Assembly: GCF_022539315.1 (NCBI RefSeq)
Contig: NC_066343.1
Location: forward strand, 310,001-374,000
DNA: 64,000 bases
Direction of reading: 5' to 3'
From: Serinus canaria
Lineage: Eukaryota > Chordata > Aves > Passeriformes > Fringillidae
Under the pieces are notes generated by a model that saw only the letters and a list, made by a program, of their open reading frames with translations, was not told the DNA's origin and made no database searches. The first letter of the stretch is position 1, and every line of letters begins with the position of its first letter. Made by a program: the position numbers and the translations under genes. This document shows positions 34,697 to 45,276 of the stretch, one piece after another.

Positions 34697-37600
34697 CATT
34701 ACGCCAGCTAATTAAACACCCAAAAGTTGTGAAAGCCACAGTTAAGCCCATCCTGCTAACAATTTTGCAATATGTCTAATATTATACATATTTCAGATGC
34801 CTGATTAAACCTGTTAATGAAACAATACATTTGGCCACACTTGAGGTTGCTGATTAACCAGAAGTGTAAGTCAGAGATTAAGCACTGCATCTGCATGCAG
34901 AGAAGTTTTGATGATTACCTCAACTATGGTTCTGAAAGCGTGATGCTTGTGTGCAGATACTGGTACAAGCAAGAGCTTTAGGGACTGGACACGTACCATT
35001 TTGTGCTTTTTGTTTCTGGATAGACTGATTCCAGGAAGGAAGGAAGGTCAATGGGAACTCATTCTGCAGCTGTCATCCCTAATTGGGATGTAGAAGCCAT
35101 AATAATAATAATATCTTAATACTTTGGATAGATGAAATAGAAGAAGAGATAATTTTTCTTTGCTGTCAAAACCACATTGCCCTTTGTCCCCTTCAAATAG
35201 CAAGTTTCTGAGCCCTATGTACCTGGTTTTTTTAAATACAGCATTTATACATTTGCTCTTTAATCATTATATGCAATTTTTACAGTCTGCAGTAAATAGA
35301 GTCAATTAGTCCTGGTGCATATAATTTTCATTTTGTTTTGTGCTTGACAATAATTTCTGATGTGGTAAACAGTAGTATAGAGGGTGTGCTGTTTCACTTA
35401 ATGTTGTCACATAATTAAAGAAAAAGAACTGCTGGGTAAATGGTGTGAATGTAATACCTAGAATCACTTTTATCAAAATGAAAGGTCTTGAAGCCAAACC
35501 TCATTTTCAGCAGCAAAAGGACAGCCTAAGCAAAGAATATACCTTATATCTGTAGAAAAAAAAGACATCTTACCCAAATATTTGCCAGAATTGTATTTTA
35601 TTTGCCATTTATTGCAGCAACTTTCAGCAGAAGCATTGGTAGCACACACTGAGAAGTTTTATTTTTGGAGTCACAAAATACTTGCCTAATTTGCTTCACT
35701 TAGCCTATGATCAAAAAAAGTTTGAGGGATGAGGTAAGGAGCAAGAATTCTTAGAAATCACTGTTCCAAAATACCAGTGCTTTCTCTGCCATGATTTTTT
35801 TCCAAGCAAGTAATGAACAGACAGACAGACACACATATTACCTATAGAGGATATATAATACATGTACTTATTTAGTAATAAATTGATGACTAATATAGAG
35901 CTATGTCATAGCTCTTGCCAGAATATTGTTTAAAATGTGCATTATTATATTTAGTAAATAAAATGGCCTGCAAGATAAGTTGTTAATATTTTATAAAATT
36001 ATTATTATTTAGTTCATTACTAGTTCATTGCGATTATTACTTAGATAATAGTATTTTTATTATGAAAATATTCTGTATCTGGGAGCCAAAAAAAGGACAC
36101 AAAATAATGGCAAGGGAACTTACATATGCTTTAGAAGATTAGGATTCACAAAACCTTAAGAAAAGACCTGGGTAACGCTATAAAAGCACACAGATTTACT
36201 TACCTGTAATGAAGATAAACGAAAAATACTCTGCAGAGGCATTCACAGTACTAAAAGTGCCTGATTAATCTATGGCCTTTGAAACAGGCTTTTTGGGTTA
36301 TTCAAAGTGGTTAGTTCAACCACTTCTTCATAAGTAAAGTAAGGTGTATTAACTGCTCACATTTTTGCCCCAAGAAATAATTAATGACAAAACTAAAACA
36401 GATGACCAATTTTTGTTTGTTAAATGTTTCACTTGTACTATAGAAGATCCTTGTTTCTGTCAGTGTGAGCAAGAAGTTCATTTGAAAAGTGGACCTGCTG
36501 GCCACTAAAAGCTGTAGCATAAAACATCCAGCCATATGCTACATGGTGTTGAGTGATCCTTTTCAAAATATATCTAGATAACTGGCAATTATTTCAAACT
36601 TTGCTCTTTCTGGAAGAGGTATTTGAGCTGGTCTTGGCAGAACAAATGTAGGTAGAAGTGGAAAAAAATATGAGGCCATGTTGAAAACATTGGTGCCTGC
36701 TGTTTGTGGTTTTTGGGAGTGTCGTGGTTTAAGAGGAAGTGAGTTTTTTGGAATGCTAATGGGATACAGCAGTCACTGCTGGCATCACAACACCAGTACC
36801 CTACTGAGAACAGGAGGGAGAAAAAGGCCCTTAAACTTATTGTACTATAATATCCCATGTAACTTTGTCAGAAATGAGAAATGAGATCACATCATTACAG
36901 GTCTCCAATTCCTCTGAAAATCCATCTGTAATGTTCTTGAAGCAGCATCACTGTTGATACCCTCAAGATATTGACAAGGATGCTTGGTGTGTCCTTCTGA
37001 ATCATATTTCTACTTGCAAGATTTCCATATCAGGGTAGTTTCTGCATGATTTTTTAACACAGTCAAAAAATATTAAGTGTATTTAGAGTCAGTAGCTGTA
37101 GTCAAACTGCACAGAACAAGAATCCAAAGAGGTTGCTTACTTCAGTGTAAAAGTACTTGGGATACCTACCCTTATTTATAAACTACTGATTTATTTATTA
37201 CCTCATTCATTACCATGAAATTATGAGGTTACAAAGTTCTTTTTTACAGATTTCCCCTCTGCTATACATTTCAATGTAGAGGAAATTTTGTGCCTGTATA
37301 TCTTTCTGTTGAAAAGATAGAAATGAAGCTGTTTGGCATAAGATCACATATTTATAAAAGCATTGCATAAGCTATACAAGAAAAAAAATTTACCATTCTA
37401 CTACGCAACACACATAGACTGAAGTTATATCAACAGACTAAATAAGGCAGAAATGGTCAATGTAAAAATCTTCTGGCAAAATCCATCATTATCCTCTGTT
37501 AAGGAAAATAAAAATATTTTGATGTAATAAAATCCAAAACCAAAGTCCTGGGACAGATTAAATAGATTATCTGTAAATACACAATGAATTTAAAGAACAG

Positions 37601-39532
37601 GAAGAAGCAGAAATACACTGATTTTCATTTTGGCACAAGGACAAATGAATGCTTTCAGTCCTATAAAATGTACAATGTGTCCTGTCTGAACAACTATGAA
37701 AAAAAAATAAATTAAGGGGGAGTTCAATAAGACATTTCATGATGGCTAAACAATTTACAAGCTGCGTGAAGGAAGTGAGTTATACTCACAATGAGACAGA
37801 GATATTAGCTGAAAATCTAATGCTAACAACTCCTTTTGAAGTTTGTGTGATATAAGTGTGGAAGTCTCTGCCATCAGATACCACACAGGTTTTCAGTTTA
37901 ATGTAATTAAACCATATTTGGGTGCTGGTAGGAATATTGAGTATGTCTGTAGTTGTATTAGTTAAATACCTTAAATACTCAGCTGCTTATGTTTTGTCTT
38001 TCACAGCAATATGGATCAAGGCAGGAAGGGGAAAAACCTGCATAGTATTCCCTGTGATAAAAGTGTCCTGAACTTGTATCACTTTGGGTGCTGACAGAGA
38101 AATATTTGGGGTGATCTGCTCAAGCACTGCAGACTTCCCCAGCTTTATATTTAGAATTGGGTTAACAGTGAGAAAAATGGTCATTCCAGTTAAATCCAAC
38201 CCTCATCTTAAAATGCAGCAGCTGATTCTTACTTTTTTAGTTTAAAAAAAAAAAAAATTCTCCTTTTTGCCTTTTTTTTTTTTTGGCTGCCTGGTGTACT
38301 TTTCTCTTTCCAAGTGGGGTCTTTTATTCTTCACTTGTATCAGAGGAGTTCTTATTCAAGAGGCCTAAAGAAGGTTCTGCTGAAATATCTCTACTTAGCA
38401 TTGACTCTGCAGGCAGTCTTGTATCCTTACCAGCAGCACAGCACAAGGGAGGCAAAAAGGAAGGAAAGGAAAGGATGTAAAGCCATGTGCTTGCTAGATC
38501 CATCAGCAGCAAACTGTTGGACTATCCATCACGGTGCCACAGGTGAATTGTAGTTGACTGGAGGCATACATCACAGCACAGGATAAGAGCTTAGGTACTT
38601 TACTAACTTTATTTTACTGAGTTGAGGCTGTACAGCTTTATGAGGGCTGTCATCTACACCAATTTAAAATAAATAACTGCTGAGCTGTGTACTGCAGCCT
38701 GACCGGGCCATTCTTGTATATGCAATTGTTACCTGTATTTCTTCACTGTTTCTGGACCAGAAGGTCACTTCCTCTGGGATAAGTGTAGAGGAATGTCATA
38801 AAAATGAGAATAAGACTAGAGATAGTAGCCGATTTAAACATTTTTTTTTTAGGTTCTTTCAAGCTGCTCAGGGCATGCATGGCAGGTTGGAATTGTACCA
38901 CTGCAACTACTTTCACAATTCAGCTTCCCCTTCTCAGCCCAGCAGCATCAGTGACACAGATTTTACAGCAGCAATAATCTTAGTTTCATCTGAAGGTTCT
39001 CTTTCTCATTCATTATTTTGGTGTCTTTGCTAATGATCACAACTGATCTCTGTGGAAAAATAATGCCAACATATCTGGGTTCTGACTTGCTATCCTTAGG
39101 TGTCCCCTACTCTTGCAAAAAACACAATGAAGCCTGCATCTGGGGCTGAGTTAGATGTGTTTCAGACAGCTGAATGTGAACTAAAGAGCTTTTGGAAATA
39201 CAGCAGTTAAGAGAATAATTTAATGAAATTTTTAAAATCATTTTTTGGTGAATTAATTCCACTGGATGCCAGGAAAGGTTCCTGTATCTTAATATGTAGT
39301 ACTGCAATTGGAGAGCTCTGTTGGAGAAACTAGGAACAGGATGATGGCCATTGAAAAAAAAAGCCTTTTTATTTGTCAGTAGCTCTGGGTTTTGAAGTAG
39401 TTTTCAGTAGTCTAGAGTTATTTTATGTCTGAAACAACACTAATCTGTGATGTCTGACAAAGCTATGTCCTTTGCCTATGTTTTCTTCAGTTGTAATACT
39501 CAGAGCTTGATTTCCATCATCTTTGGTGGGTT
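34697..39532. other. Mostly unique AT-rich sequence
   Basis: No gene recognised. A possible partial LTR start (TGTCGTGGTTTAA at 36720) is not supported by ends or duplication. A minus-strand frame of about 70 codons (37987-38199) has protein-like composition but no match I know. A/T runs occur at 38241-38285. Confidence 0.35.
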
Positions 39533-39622
39533 CAGTTGTGCACCAGCTCTTTACTGCAGCTAATAGATAGGTGCAGATACACTCCTATCTATTAGCTGCA
39601 GTAAAGAGCTAGTGCACAACTG
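39533..39622. repeat. Near-perfect 39-bp inverted repeat (hairpin)
   Basis: The left arm (39533-39571) and right arm (39584-39622) are complementary over 39 bp with one mismatch; the loop is 12 bases (39572-39583). Arms begin CAGTTGTGCAC and centre on CTGCAGCTAATAGATAGG. The RNA of either strand would fold into one long hairpin of about 90 nt. No transposon ends or flanking duplication were seen. Confidence 0.95.
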
Positions 39623-39849
39623 GTGACACAGAGCTCATCTCAAATTTGAACTTATTTGAACTTTTGCTCACTTCAAAATAGATAAAACTGGTAAAAAATG
39701 GAGCCATAGAACTGAATCACACACTCCTGCCTTGTCCTCATTCAAAGAGAGATGTAATCTCTGTGTTATCATACAACAAAGTTTTATATTCAAAGGAGAC
39801 TAGAACAATGACTGCTGCATATAGGTAAAACCTTACAAAAGAAAGGCCC

Positions 39850-40240
39850 TGTAAAATCATGGTTCAGGCCTGCTGCTTCAGCTGAGTACAGCTAACAGGT
39901 AGCCTGATAAGTTCCCGAGAGAAAGAAATTTGTAACAGTGAGAATCAGCCTGCATGTCAGTCTGTTCCTCTGGGAATAAATTTGCACCTGTGAGGAGAAG
40001 GACTCTTACCCATGAGGAACTGCTCTTTACCCACGAGACAAGAATGTAAACATTTTTAGAAAAGAAAGTCTTTGATGGACACGTACACTAGCAGCTACTA
40101 ACCAATGAAATAAGTTGCAATAAGTTACTAACCAATTAGAATTAAACATGATGCCTTGAGAAAACTATAGAAATATGAGTTGTGAAGAATAAAGAATGGC
40201 TATTGTGGATGAAGAAACGTGTCTTCACACAGGAGAAACG
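39850..40240 (+). mobile_element. Possible LTR, plus strand
   Basis: The segment has LTR-like order: TG start (TGTAAAATCATGG), CCAAT-like motifs (ACCAATGAAA, ACCAATTAGA near 40101-40140), a TATA-like box (ACTATAGAAATATGAG, about 40164-40179) and AATAAA about 20 bp later (near 40188-40193), then a U5-like tail. No target-site duplication was found and both ends are estimates. The SINE begins at or just after its right end. Confidence 0.4.
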
Positions 40241-40251
40241 TCTCTAATGTC

Positions 40252-40376
40252 AGTTGAGTCAGTTGGTTAGAGCAGAGTGCTAAAAATGCCAATGATCCCT
40301 ATAGGGGCCATTCATTTAAGAATTGGGCTCTATGATCATTGTGAGTCCCTTTCAACTTTGAATATTCTGTAATATT
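40252..40376 (+). mobile_element. SINE with tRNA-Ile-like head and CR1-like tail
   Basis: The head (TCAGTTGGTTAGAGC, then GTGCTAAAAATGCCAA) closely follows the D-arm and anticodon-arm layout of tRNA-Ile, and the GGGGCCATT block corresponds to the acceptor end. The tail (TGGGCTCTATGATCATTGTG ... CAACTTTGAATATTCTGT) resembles a CR1 3' end, which would allow mobilisation by CR1 enzymes. This head-plus-tail structure is that described for the passerine TguSINE1 group. Box B is degraded, so it is an old, probably inactive copy. It is not a functional tRNA gene. Confidence 0.85.
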
Positions 40377-40391
40377 GAAATACTCACTTTC

Positions 40392-40413
40392 TTTTTTTTT
40401 TTTTTTTTTTTTT
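40392..40413. repeat. Poly(T) tract, 22 bases
   Basis: A run of 22 T beginning 16 bp after the SINE end. It may be unrelated to the SINE, whose CR1-type tail would not end in poly(A). Confidence 0.9.
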
Positions 40414-41486
40414 GCCACAAAGGACATATCCCACTCTAATGTGTACAACACAGAGAGAGGCTGAGGGCATGACTTAACAAGAGAAGCTTTTTACTTGTGA
40501 TTATCAACTACACTATTCTGACTGACTGCCATATTTTTGAAACAATTTAGGAAAGGATGAAGAATCACAACTGAGTTATGAAGAGGAAGACCACAGCTTA
40601 CAAAACGTATTGCATGGGAAAACAATATAGTGCATAAAGCCCTAGTGATATATATATTTCATTTTCATATTAAAGGTCATGGCTTATCCAAAAGTAGTAC
40701 TTTCTGGGTTCCTACCATGGTCATCCATAGTAAGAAATAGTTATGGCATTTTTACCTAGAAGTAATGAATCATAACAAGGTGGTAGAGAGTTACAATCCA
40801 GGTATTTATATGAATATTTATTTGTTTATTTATGGATAATCATATGGATTTATATGAAGATGAATACTGAGTTCACAAAGTCTCACAATTGTCTTACAAT
40901 GTCCCTCTGGATTGGTTTTTTCTGTCTGTAAAACAAAAGTGTGTATGAGATTAATCTCTGAAGCTCTTCTCTTTTGCTGAGTGATCAGCAACATACACCT
41001 TAACCAAATGTAGGTATTAATAGACATTGTTTTTTGATTGCTTCCAGGGGAAAAAAAGTATTTGCAGTGCTTGTGGCTATGTTTGTTTATTTTAAGGTGT
41101 TTCATGGGTGTGATGTGTTTTTGCTTCCCAATACTGGCTCATGGCGTGGCAGTAATCTGATTTCAACCACATGGCATAAGAAGCAGTTTTCAGCATCTGT
41201 AACTGTCTCTGCTGAATTTGCTAGAGGATGAGTTTTGTCTTTGTAGAACCCTTTCCCAGAGGTGCCTTTGCTGAAATTTCAGGCTGTCAGGACTTACAGG
41301 CTCTTGTCAATATGCTTGTAAGAACACTGACATTGTAGGACACCTGCAATAAGAACAAAATGCAGTAAGAGTTTTCTGTCAATGGATGCCTTTATCAGGA
41401 AGAGAAGGATCAGAACATGGAAAATTTTAACATCACTCACAGCTAGTAATTTAGGGCATGTTGAATATGTTTGAGCTTTCCCTGTG

Positions 41487-41534
41487 TTCAGCTTCAGACA
41501 CTGAGAGTAGTTCAGCTTCAGATACTGAGAGTGC
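41487..41534. repeat. 24-bp tandem duplication
   Basis: Two copies (41487-41510 and 41511-41534) of a 24-bp unit starting TTCAGCTTCAGA and containing ACTGAGAGT, with two differences or fewer. Confidence 0.85.
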
Positions 41535-42418
41535 TTTTCTTTTTGTTGTATCTGATTTTCTCTGTGAATATGCCTTGGATATTGATGAAATGAAAGAGGT
41601 GTTATTTGTTGTTGACTAATCTGTAATACAGCCAAGAATTGAGTGAAAACAGGATCAAGAGTTGGTTATTGGAAACATAAGGCAGATGTGAGACTAGAAA
41701 ACCATTCCAGCACCTGCTATTTCACTATTTTGCAGAGAGAACATTTAAACTTCAGCAAGGAGTGGAGGGTGAAGAAAGAAGTGGGAAAGAAAACTTAATT
41801 AATAAGAACTGTGATGAATTAACAAATACAACTAACTTCTACAAAATGCCCTTCCGTTCTTGCCTGGCTCTCTAGCAGAAGGACTTGTGAGAAGCCAATC
41901 AGAATTGGGTCTGGCACCAGTAATTCCCTGAAAATTGCATGACTGTAGCTACAGGCAGGGCTGTGCATCGCCTTGGGCTCTATTGTCACTGTGACTGGCT
42001 TAGGATAATGCTGTAACCCAGAACTGATGCATAAATTTACAGGAGGGGGTAGATGGGAAGGACATGGTTCCAGCTCTAGACTCTATACTACCAACCTGCA
42101 GTTGGAAGCAGGGAAGACATACAGATGGCAACTAAACCCAGCGCAGCTTCCCCACCAGCTTTACTTCTATCATGCTTAGGAAGGCAGAGCATTAAAACAG
42201 AGGCTGCATTTCCACGAGAATGAGCAGCTGGCACTCTGCAATTCTTCCTCTGCCCTCCTTCTCTCCACATAACTTTTCTTCAGAAGGTTGTGCTGGGCTC
42301 TAAAAGACATGTGTCCTCCGTTTGGTTCCCATTGCAAAGATTTCAAAAGCAAATGTGCTTCAGCTAGTCTTGTCTGCTTTGCCCTCAGCAGTCAATTCTT
42401 CCCTCTTTGGCATGGTTG

Positions 42419-42456
42419 GGTTTGGGACACAAGTGCATGGACTTGTGTCCCAAACC
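42419..42456. repeat. Perfect 16-bp inverted repeat
   Basis: GGTTTGGGACACAAGT (42419-42434) and its exact reverse complement (42441-42456) flank a 6-base loop. No T-run follows and there is no gene nearby, so a terminator or RNA role is not supported. Confidence 0.92.
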
Positions 42457-43487
42457 AAACATTTTGATGGTTCCAGGAATTTAATTGCTATTTTGCAGGT
42501 TACTCATGATCCTTCATCAAATATACCTGATACTTCAACTCTATACAAGTAGGGAAAGTGTTGTCAGTTTTATTAAGAAACAGATGAAAGTCAAGGGGAA
42601 AAAAAAAAAAAAAAAAAAAGGGCTGTCTGGTCTAAGTTTATTTTAAACTGAAAATAATGATGGACCAAGACACAGTGTAATTCAGTCAGACAGAATTGTA
42701 GTTTTCCATATAGACCTTACTTTGAGAAACAATTAAATCCTCCTGCCTGTAACCATAAAAATATCTGGAAGGTCTTGTGATATATCTACTGCATCTTCCC
42801 AGGTCAAACATGAAATGGTCTTCACATCTCTTGAGCTACAAAAACCAAAGCAGGGGAACTCCTACCATTCTGCAACACACAGGGAAAATAAGGCTGAGGA
42901 TAGGTGAAGATGGGAAGAAAGAAGGGAAGGCACTCAGGCAAGCAAGCCTTAAGGAAAAGAGTTGTTTATTACTGTCATATGGAAAAGAAGGAAACCCCCA
43001 AATTGTGTGAGATTGTCCCACTGTTTCTTTTTATGCTGTAAGCAGCTACATATGGGAGATTACTATGACCCAGTGTCACTGTGGGAGTGGGACAAGAAGA
43101 CCCAAAGGCATTTGTGCAAGGCTCAATTGTTTTTTATTTGTTGTTTTTCAGTGCCAAGGTGTGGCATTTCAAAGTATGGCAGAGGGGGAGCTATTAAAAA
43201 AATCCTTGCATCAGGTAAGGGCCTGTCTAAACACCTAGTAAAGCTGTCAAATGTTGTGCTGTTAAATGAATTAGACAAACCTTGACAAATAAGCAGGAAC
43301 AACATGGCAAATTATTAAAAAATATGTAAAAGACCATTAATTTTAAGTAGTATTCAAAGTGCTCTGTTGAACAATACTTTTCAGGTATCTGTTGCAGAGA
43401 AATGCTGTGAAAATGGTTATAGAAAAAGCAAAACAAAATTCAGACTGAGATTCTCGGGCAAACAGGTTGCTTGCAAAAGTGGCTATA

Positions 43488-44064
43488 TGTTGCAGTGTGC
43501 TTTTATCCCTAATGGTTTGTTCTGTTCCCTCCTGTATTGTTAATTCAGTCCAAGTTGTATCCTCGCACCTAGCTGTCCATCATGCTCTAGACCTGCCCCT
43601 TGATACAGAATGTTCCCTTTCCCACCTCCTACCGAGTTGCCAGTCCCACCTTGTGCCAGCCCCTTGCTTTGGGAAATCCCCCGTTCTTCCAAGCCCCATT
43701 GGTTTGTTCAGACTGATCCCCTCCCCATGAGCCTCCTCATAGGGTTAAGTATTGCAAACCCCGCTTTGTGCTCCTCGCCAGTCTTCTCCCTATTGGTCAA
43801 AAATTTGTACCCTCCCCTGGATACTCCTCTGTCTTAAAGTCTCTGTATATGAGGATATGGGGTCTTTTGGCCCTGGACTGTTTTTGGAAGTGGGCCTCCT
43901 TGGAAACTATATGAAAGACCTCTCCCTCGTCCTTGCTTCTGCCTGTGCCTTGTTACATCACAGTGCTGCAGAGTCTATGCCCAGCTGCACGTTGGATCAC
44001 TTCTGAGAACAGCCCACTCTCAAGGCGTTGTTGGGGGCTAGCGGGTGAATCTGGCACCATGTCA
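43488..44064 (+). mobile_element. ERV LTR, plus strand
   Basis: I recognise the body as a passerine-type LTR. It begins TGTTGCAGTGTGC, has a CCAAT-like motif (CCCCATTGG), a TATA-like stretch (CTGTATATGAGG, about 43842-43853), and a U5-like end. A candidate end is CATGTCA at 44064. Near-identical hexamers GCTATA (43482-43487) and GATATA (44065-44070) could be a mutated 6-bp duplication. The similarity may instead continue to about 44102, so the right boundary is tentative. Three overlapping frames of 75-87 codons are LTR shadows. Confidence 0.65.
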
Positions 44065-45211
44065 GATATAGGAGTAAATGAAAGCAATGAAAATCGACCA
44101 GCAGGCTAGTTATATCTTTCAGGTATTTTCCCTATTTCTGAATGACATCTTAATCCTCCAAATAACAAAATAATACTGTCCATTCATGAATCAGCTCCTG
44201 AATTTACACTGGTTTAATTGTGCTTTATTAAGAAAGAAACAAAAACCTGAATTTTCTCACATTAGTGGGGATGGGGACTAACAAGAAAACCAGCAAACTG
44301 GGCACTGGTCTGTGAGTAGATCAGTTCATTCTGAGCTGGTCATCCATCTGTTGTAAGGACAGATTAAACAGGGAACACAGCAATAGCTTTAGCATCTTTA
44401 TTTTAATTCACTGTCTCAAATGTGCTAGTTGTCTCAGATGCAGTAAATACTTTACATCTTGCTAGAGAAGTAGAGTGACTGCCTATGCTACTAAGCTTTT
44501 GTTGCACGTAATTCAAAGATTTGAAGTACATTGCAAACACTTTAAACTTTATGCATATTAATTGCCTAAAAAAGGGTGAATGTAAGACTATTCACTGTAC
44601 TATATACTATATGTAATTTTAATCACACCACTGGTTCGCATCCTATAAAAATTCAAAATAACAGCCTCTCACTGCAACTGATTTATGTTTTGCAATGTTC
44701 TACTGGAATTTCCTCTTGGGAAGAAGCAGACTCAAGTGTGTGGCTTCCACATATCACTAAATTTGCAAGGAATTTTTTGTATTAATTTGAGAGAGGATTG
44801 GAGGTCCACTAAGGTATTTAAGCTAGAAGCAGTGTCAAATGCACTCAATTCTTATATAGTTGAAAGTGAACATTTTTAGAGTACTCTGTGAGTGAGTGGA
44901 CCCTAAATGAACAAACTGGTGTTTGTTCATTTAGAGGTTCATTTTTGGAATGATTCTGCCAGCAATTATAAGCATAGCCCTCCTTAGACATTTAGGTAAT
45001 TTAATATTACTAAATGTTTCTAAAACAAGAATTGGGTTATAAAGTGTATAATTTAACTTAAGAGTAATTTGTTCCATTATTTAAATTTCCCCAGAGAATT
45101 TGATCATTGTACAGTCTGACAGCATGTATGCAGTACTACTGTGCCCATTACACTTGGGTCTTTAATTGCAGAAGATACCATCATAATAAGTTTTCTTAGC
45201 TAGGTTAACAA
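44065..45211. other. Unannotated sequence
   Basis: No gene or large repeat recognised. A perfect 14-bp-stem hairpin is at 44903-44934. Confidence 0.4.
44903..44934. repeat. Perfect 14-bp inverted repeat
   Basis: CTAAATGAACAAAC (44903-44916) and its reverse complement (44921-44934) flank a 4-base loop, TGGT. Confidence 0.9.
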
Positions 45212-45276
45212 TTGGGCTCAATGGTCTTTTCCAATGTCAGAGGACTTTTCCAAATGAAACAATTCTATGATTTCTA
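45212..45276 (+). mobile_element. CR1 LINE 3' end fragment, plus strand
   Basis: The sequence TTGGGCTCAATGGTCTTTTCC followed by CAATTCTATGATTTC has the form of a CR1 3' end, where a GGTCTTTTCCAA-type block precedes short ATTCTATG-like units. Only about 65 bp can be recognised, consistent with the extreme 5' truncation usual for CR1 copies. Confidence 0.72.

Larger units (their letters stand above)
40414..43487. other. Unannotated sequence
   Basis: No gene recognised. Contains a 24-bp tandem duplication (41487-41534), a perfect 16-bp-stem hairpin (42419-42456) and a 22-base A-run (42599-42620). The 113-codon minus-strand frame at 41294-41635 overlaps the duplication and has no domain. Confidence 0.4.

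Noticed and set aside
36720..36890. Possible LTR starting TGTCGTGGTTTAA
   Set aside because: The start resembles avian LTR ends, but no far end, target duplication or poly(A) order could be found.
37987..38199. 70-codon minus-strand frame that looks protein-like
   Set aside because: A stop lies immediately upstream, there is no ATG at its start, and no family is recognised.
40252..40330. Functional tRNA-Ile gene
   Set aside because: The D-arm is recognisable, but box B and the acceptor pairing are degraded and a CR1-like tail follows, so it is a SINE head.
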